A program made the position numbers and the translations under genes. Positions 3,676-5,273 of a stretch of DNA of 5,273 nucleotides are shown one piece after another. The notes beneath the pieces are model-generated. The model made no database searches, had not been told where the DNA came from, and saw only the letters and a list, made by a program, of their open reading frames with translations. Within the stretch, counting starts at the first letter, position 1. The number at the start of each line of letters is the position of its first letter. The stretch is from Akkermansiaceae bacterium (lineage in GTDB: Bacteria; Verrucomicrobiota; Verrucomicrobiia; Verrucomicrobiales; Akkermansiaceae), in contig JARFPV010000268.1 in the NCBI GenBank assembly GCA_029288115.1, positions 1 to 5,273 on the forward strand, in the 5' to 3' direction.

Positions 3676-5143
3676 GCCTGATTACAGAGTCGGGACTGTT
3701 GAGGACTACGTAGACAAACCCGTCAGGCCCGCAGGCGACATCGCGCACTCGGCCAAGCCCCTTGAGAATGACTTCCTGCTCGGTGACTTTTTTGTTTACC
3801 AACCGCAGTCGTCTCACTTCCTGTTGTCGAAGGGCACCCACTAACAGGTCGTTTTCCCATCCAGGAAATACCTTGCTGTTATAAAAATCGAGTCCGCAGG
3901 CGGCAATACTCGGGGTCCAGTGTATCACCGGCTGATCCATACCTTCTTTGGCTGTCAACGCCGTCATCGGGCTACCATTGTAGTTCATGCCATAGGTGAT
4001 TACCGGCCAGCCGTAGTTGTGCCCTTTCTGAATCAGGTTGAGTTCGTCGCCGCCGCGTGGACCATGTTCGGTGCTGTAGATTGAAGCATCACGAGGGTCG
4101 AGTGCAAGCCCCTGTGGATTCCGGTGACCGTATGTCCAGACACCTTTGACCACATCTTTTTTGCCAACAAACGGATTATCCTTCGGCTCGCGACCATCAT
4201 CGAACAACCGGTAGATCTTGCCTTTAGGATTTGATAAATCCTGCACTTCCATCATACCGCCACGTTCACCAATAACAAAAAAGATGTATCCATCCTTAAA
4301 CACAAAACGAGTCCCGAAGTGGACACCACTGGTGCTGTAGAATTTCTTGTCCGCTTTCCAGATCCACTCCTGATCAACCCACTTACCGTTTTTTATCTTA
4401 CCACGTACTACCGCAGTGATCGTATTGACGCGTGGCTTTTTCTTGGAACCCTTTCCTTTTGCTTTGGGATTGGCTTTGGGTTTACTGGCCTCACCAGGAT
4501 GTGACGCATCAGCGAAACCAAGGTAAATCCAGCCGTTGTCTTTATAGTCCGGATGGATTGCCACTTCCATCATACCGCCTTGACCTTGATGGATCACCTT
4601 GGGTGTTCCCTGAATCGGATTCGGGTGGAGTGTCCCGTCAGCATTGATAACTCGCAAATTGCCCGGCCGCTCGGTAACCAGCTTACTTCCATCCGGCAGG
4701 AATGCGATCGCCCATGGAATCTCCAGGCCTTTTTCCACCACTGTTTCTACGGTGTAACTCGCATGCTTGGTCGTGGTCACTTTCCCGGGCACCGGTTTGG
4801 GAAACTCGATCCCTTTGATACGAAATGCTTTTTCTTTTTCGCGGATGTAGATGACTAGGGACCGAATTTGCTCAGCGCTTATCGTGTCTTCCCATGGCAT
4901 CATACCCAACTCGACATTACCTTTGGCAATGGACTTAAAAATTTCCGCATCTGTCGCCCCATACTTCCACTTTCCATCAACTAGAGACCCGCCAACACCT
5001 TCATGAAGATCCTGCCCGTGGCATTGTGAACACAGCGCCATATAGAGCTTATCCACCTTCATTTTGGAGTAATCAGGCACATCATCAGCCACGGCCAAGC
5101 CACCTAATAAATAAACCACCGCTAGTCCGATTACAGTTTTCAT
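3656..5143 (-). CDS. Secreted cytochrome c - PQQ sugar dehydrogenase fusion
   Basis: A 495-residue periplasmic protein. Residues 1-19 form a signal peptide ending AVA before DD. A cytochrome c domain (about 25-105) has heme site CSQCH (38-42) and a likely axial Met at 81 or 82 (GMMPWED). A glucose/sorbosone dehydrogenase beta-propeller (about 128-493) of the soluble PQQ aldose dehydrogenase (YliI/Asd) type follows: GLEIPWAIAFLPDG (139-152), VTERPG (156-161), GGMMEVAIHPDY (189-200), His275 in GVHFGTRFVF (the presumed catalytic base), YGHRNPQGLALDP (338-350) with Arg341 and Asn342, HGPRGGDELNL (360-370; Ca/PQQ region) and GHNYGWP. It would oxidise aldoses and pass electrons to its own heme. A Lys/Pro-rich insertion occupies 217-238. 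I chose ATG at 5141-5143 because it opens a clean signal peptide; the longer TTG start at 5188 abuts adapter. No Shine-Dalgarno is visible and the upstream region is mostly lost. Confidence 0.92.
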   Translation of the reverse strand: MKTVIGLAVVYLLGGLAVADDVPDYSKMKVDKLYMALCSQCHGQDLHEGVGGSLVDGKWKYGATDAEIFKSIAKGNVELGMMPWEDTISAEQIRSLVIYIREKEKAFRIKGIEFPKPVPGKVTTTKHASYTVETVVEKGLEIPWAIAFLPDGSKLVTERPGNLRVINADGTLHPNPIQGTPKVIHQGQGGMMEVAIHPDYKDNGWIYLGFADASHPGEASKPKANPKAKGKGSKKKPRVNTITAVVRGKIKNGKWVDQEWIWKADKKFYSTSGVHFGTRFVFKDGYIFFVIGERGGMMEVQDLSNPKGKIYRLFDDGREPKDNPFVGKKDVVKGVWTYGHRNPQGLALDPRDASIYSTEHGPRGGDELNLIQKGHNYGWPVITYGMNYNGSPMTALTAKEGMDQPVIHWTPSIAACGLDFYNSKVFPGWENDLLVGALRQQEVRRLRLVNKKVTEQEVILKGLGRVRDVACGPDGFVYVVLNSPDSVIRLVPAKP

Positions 5144-5190
5144 ACTAAGGGCAATCTTAACGCTGCCACCATATCCGACAAGACACAAGT

Positions 5191-5273
5191 CTGTCTCTTA
5201 TACACATCTCCGAGCCCACGAGACTTGAATCCAAATCGCGGATGACGAGTTGTGGATTAAAAAAGAGGGGGGG
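5191..5273. other. Illumina Nextera adapter contamination
   Basis: This is not genomic. Positions 5191-5209 are CTGTCTCTTATACACATCT, the Tn5 mosaic end used in Nextera libraries. Positions 5210-5224 (CCGAGCCCACGAGAC) complete the read-2 side adapter. Positions 5225-5234 (TTGAATCCAA) occupy the i7 index slot as a 10-nt index. Positions 5235-5258 match the P7 tail (expected ATCTCGTATGCCGTC onward) at 15 of 24 bases, as in low-quality read ends. Then come six A, GA and seven G, typical of reading off the end of a fragment on a two-colour instrument. Genuine sequence ends at 5190. Confidence 0.97.

Noticed and set aside
5144..5188. TTG at 5188 as start of the dehydrogenase
   Set aside because: It would place 15 extra residues before a perfect signal peptide that begins at ATG 5143, and it lies 3 bases from adapter.
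5191..5209. Tn5 mosaic end as evidence of a natural transposon
   Set aside because: It is followed by the full Nextera adapter, index and poly-G, so it is a library artefact.

Overview
The window carries 5190 bases of bacterial chromosome followed by 83 bases of sequencing adapter. The genes suggest a Gram-negative, respiring, probably environmental bacterium, with Verrucomicrobiota the best guess (inference from gene style, not proven). Three of the six complete genes encode proteins with Sec-type signal peptides: an ecotin, a peroxiredoxin and a cytochrome c-PQQ dehydrogenase fusion. A Gfo/Idh/MocA oxidoreductase is present, and none of the starts has a clear Shine-Dalgarno sequence.

Layout. 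2-208 (+) is the 3' end of an unrecognised gene, ending inside a short interspersed repeat (181-211) that recurs at 1750-1780. A nested inverted repeat lies at 193-254. A winged-helix regulator (260-607, -) and an AbiEii-like nucleotidyltransferase (665-1252, +) are transcribed divergently from a 57-bp gap. That gap holds a good promoter and a 10-bp palindrome, and it looks like a toxin-antitoxin type pair. The nucleotidyltransferase stop overlaps the ecotin start (1249-1734, +) as ATGA. After the second repeat copy come a Gfo/Idh/MocA oxidoreductase (1809-3089, +) and, 14 bp later, a peroxiredoxin (3104-3631, +). Converging from the right is a secreted cytochrome c-PQQ sugar dehydrogenase fusion (3656-5143, -), with a long hairpin at the junction.

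The main discovery is the peroxiredoxin. Its frame is interrupted once, by TGA at 3299-3301, exactly where the family has its peroxidatic cysteine (PxxxTxxC). The frame is open on both sides, and an 8-bp stem with a 5-nt loop starts 13 nt after the UGA, which is the geometry of a bacterial SECIS element. It is best read as a secreted selenocysteine peroxiredoxin of 175 residues. Automatic annotation would split it into a truncated protein and a spurious GTG-start fragment.

Possible joint roles: the ecotin would protect the periplasm from trypsin-like proteases, the selenoperoxiredoxin from peroxides, and the right-hand gene would oxidise aldoses in the periplasm and pass electrons to its own heme. 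The Gfo/Idh/MocA enzyme would handle a sugar or cyclitol in the cytoplasm. Sequence from 5191 onward is Illumina Nextera adapter, index, degraded P7 and poly-A/poly-G, and should be trimmed.
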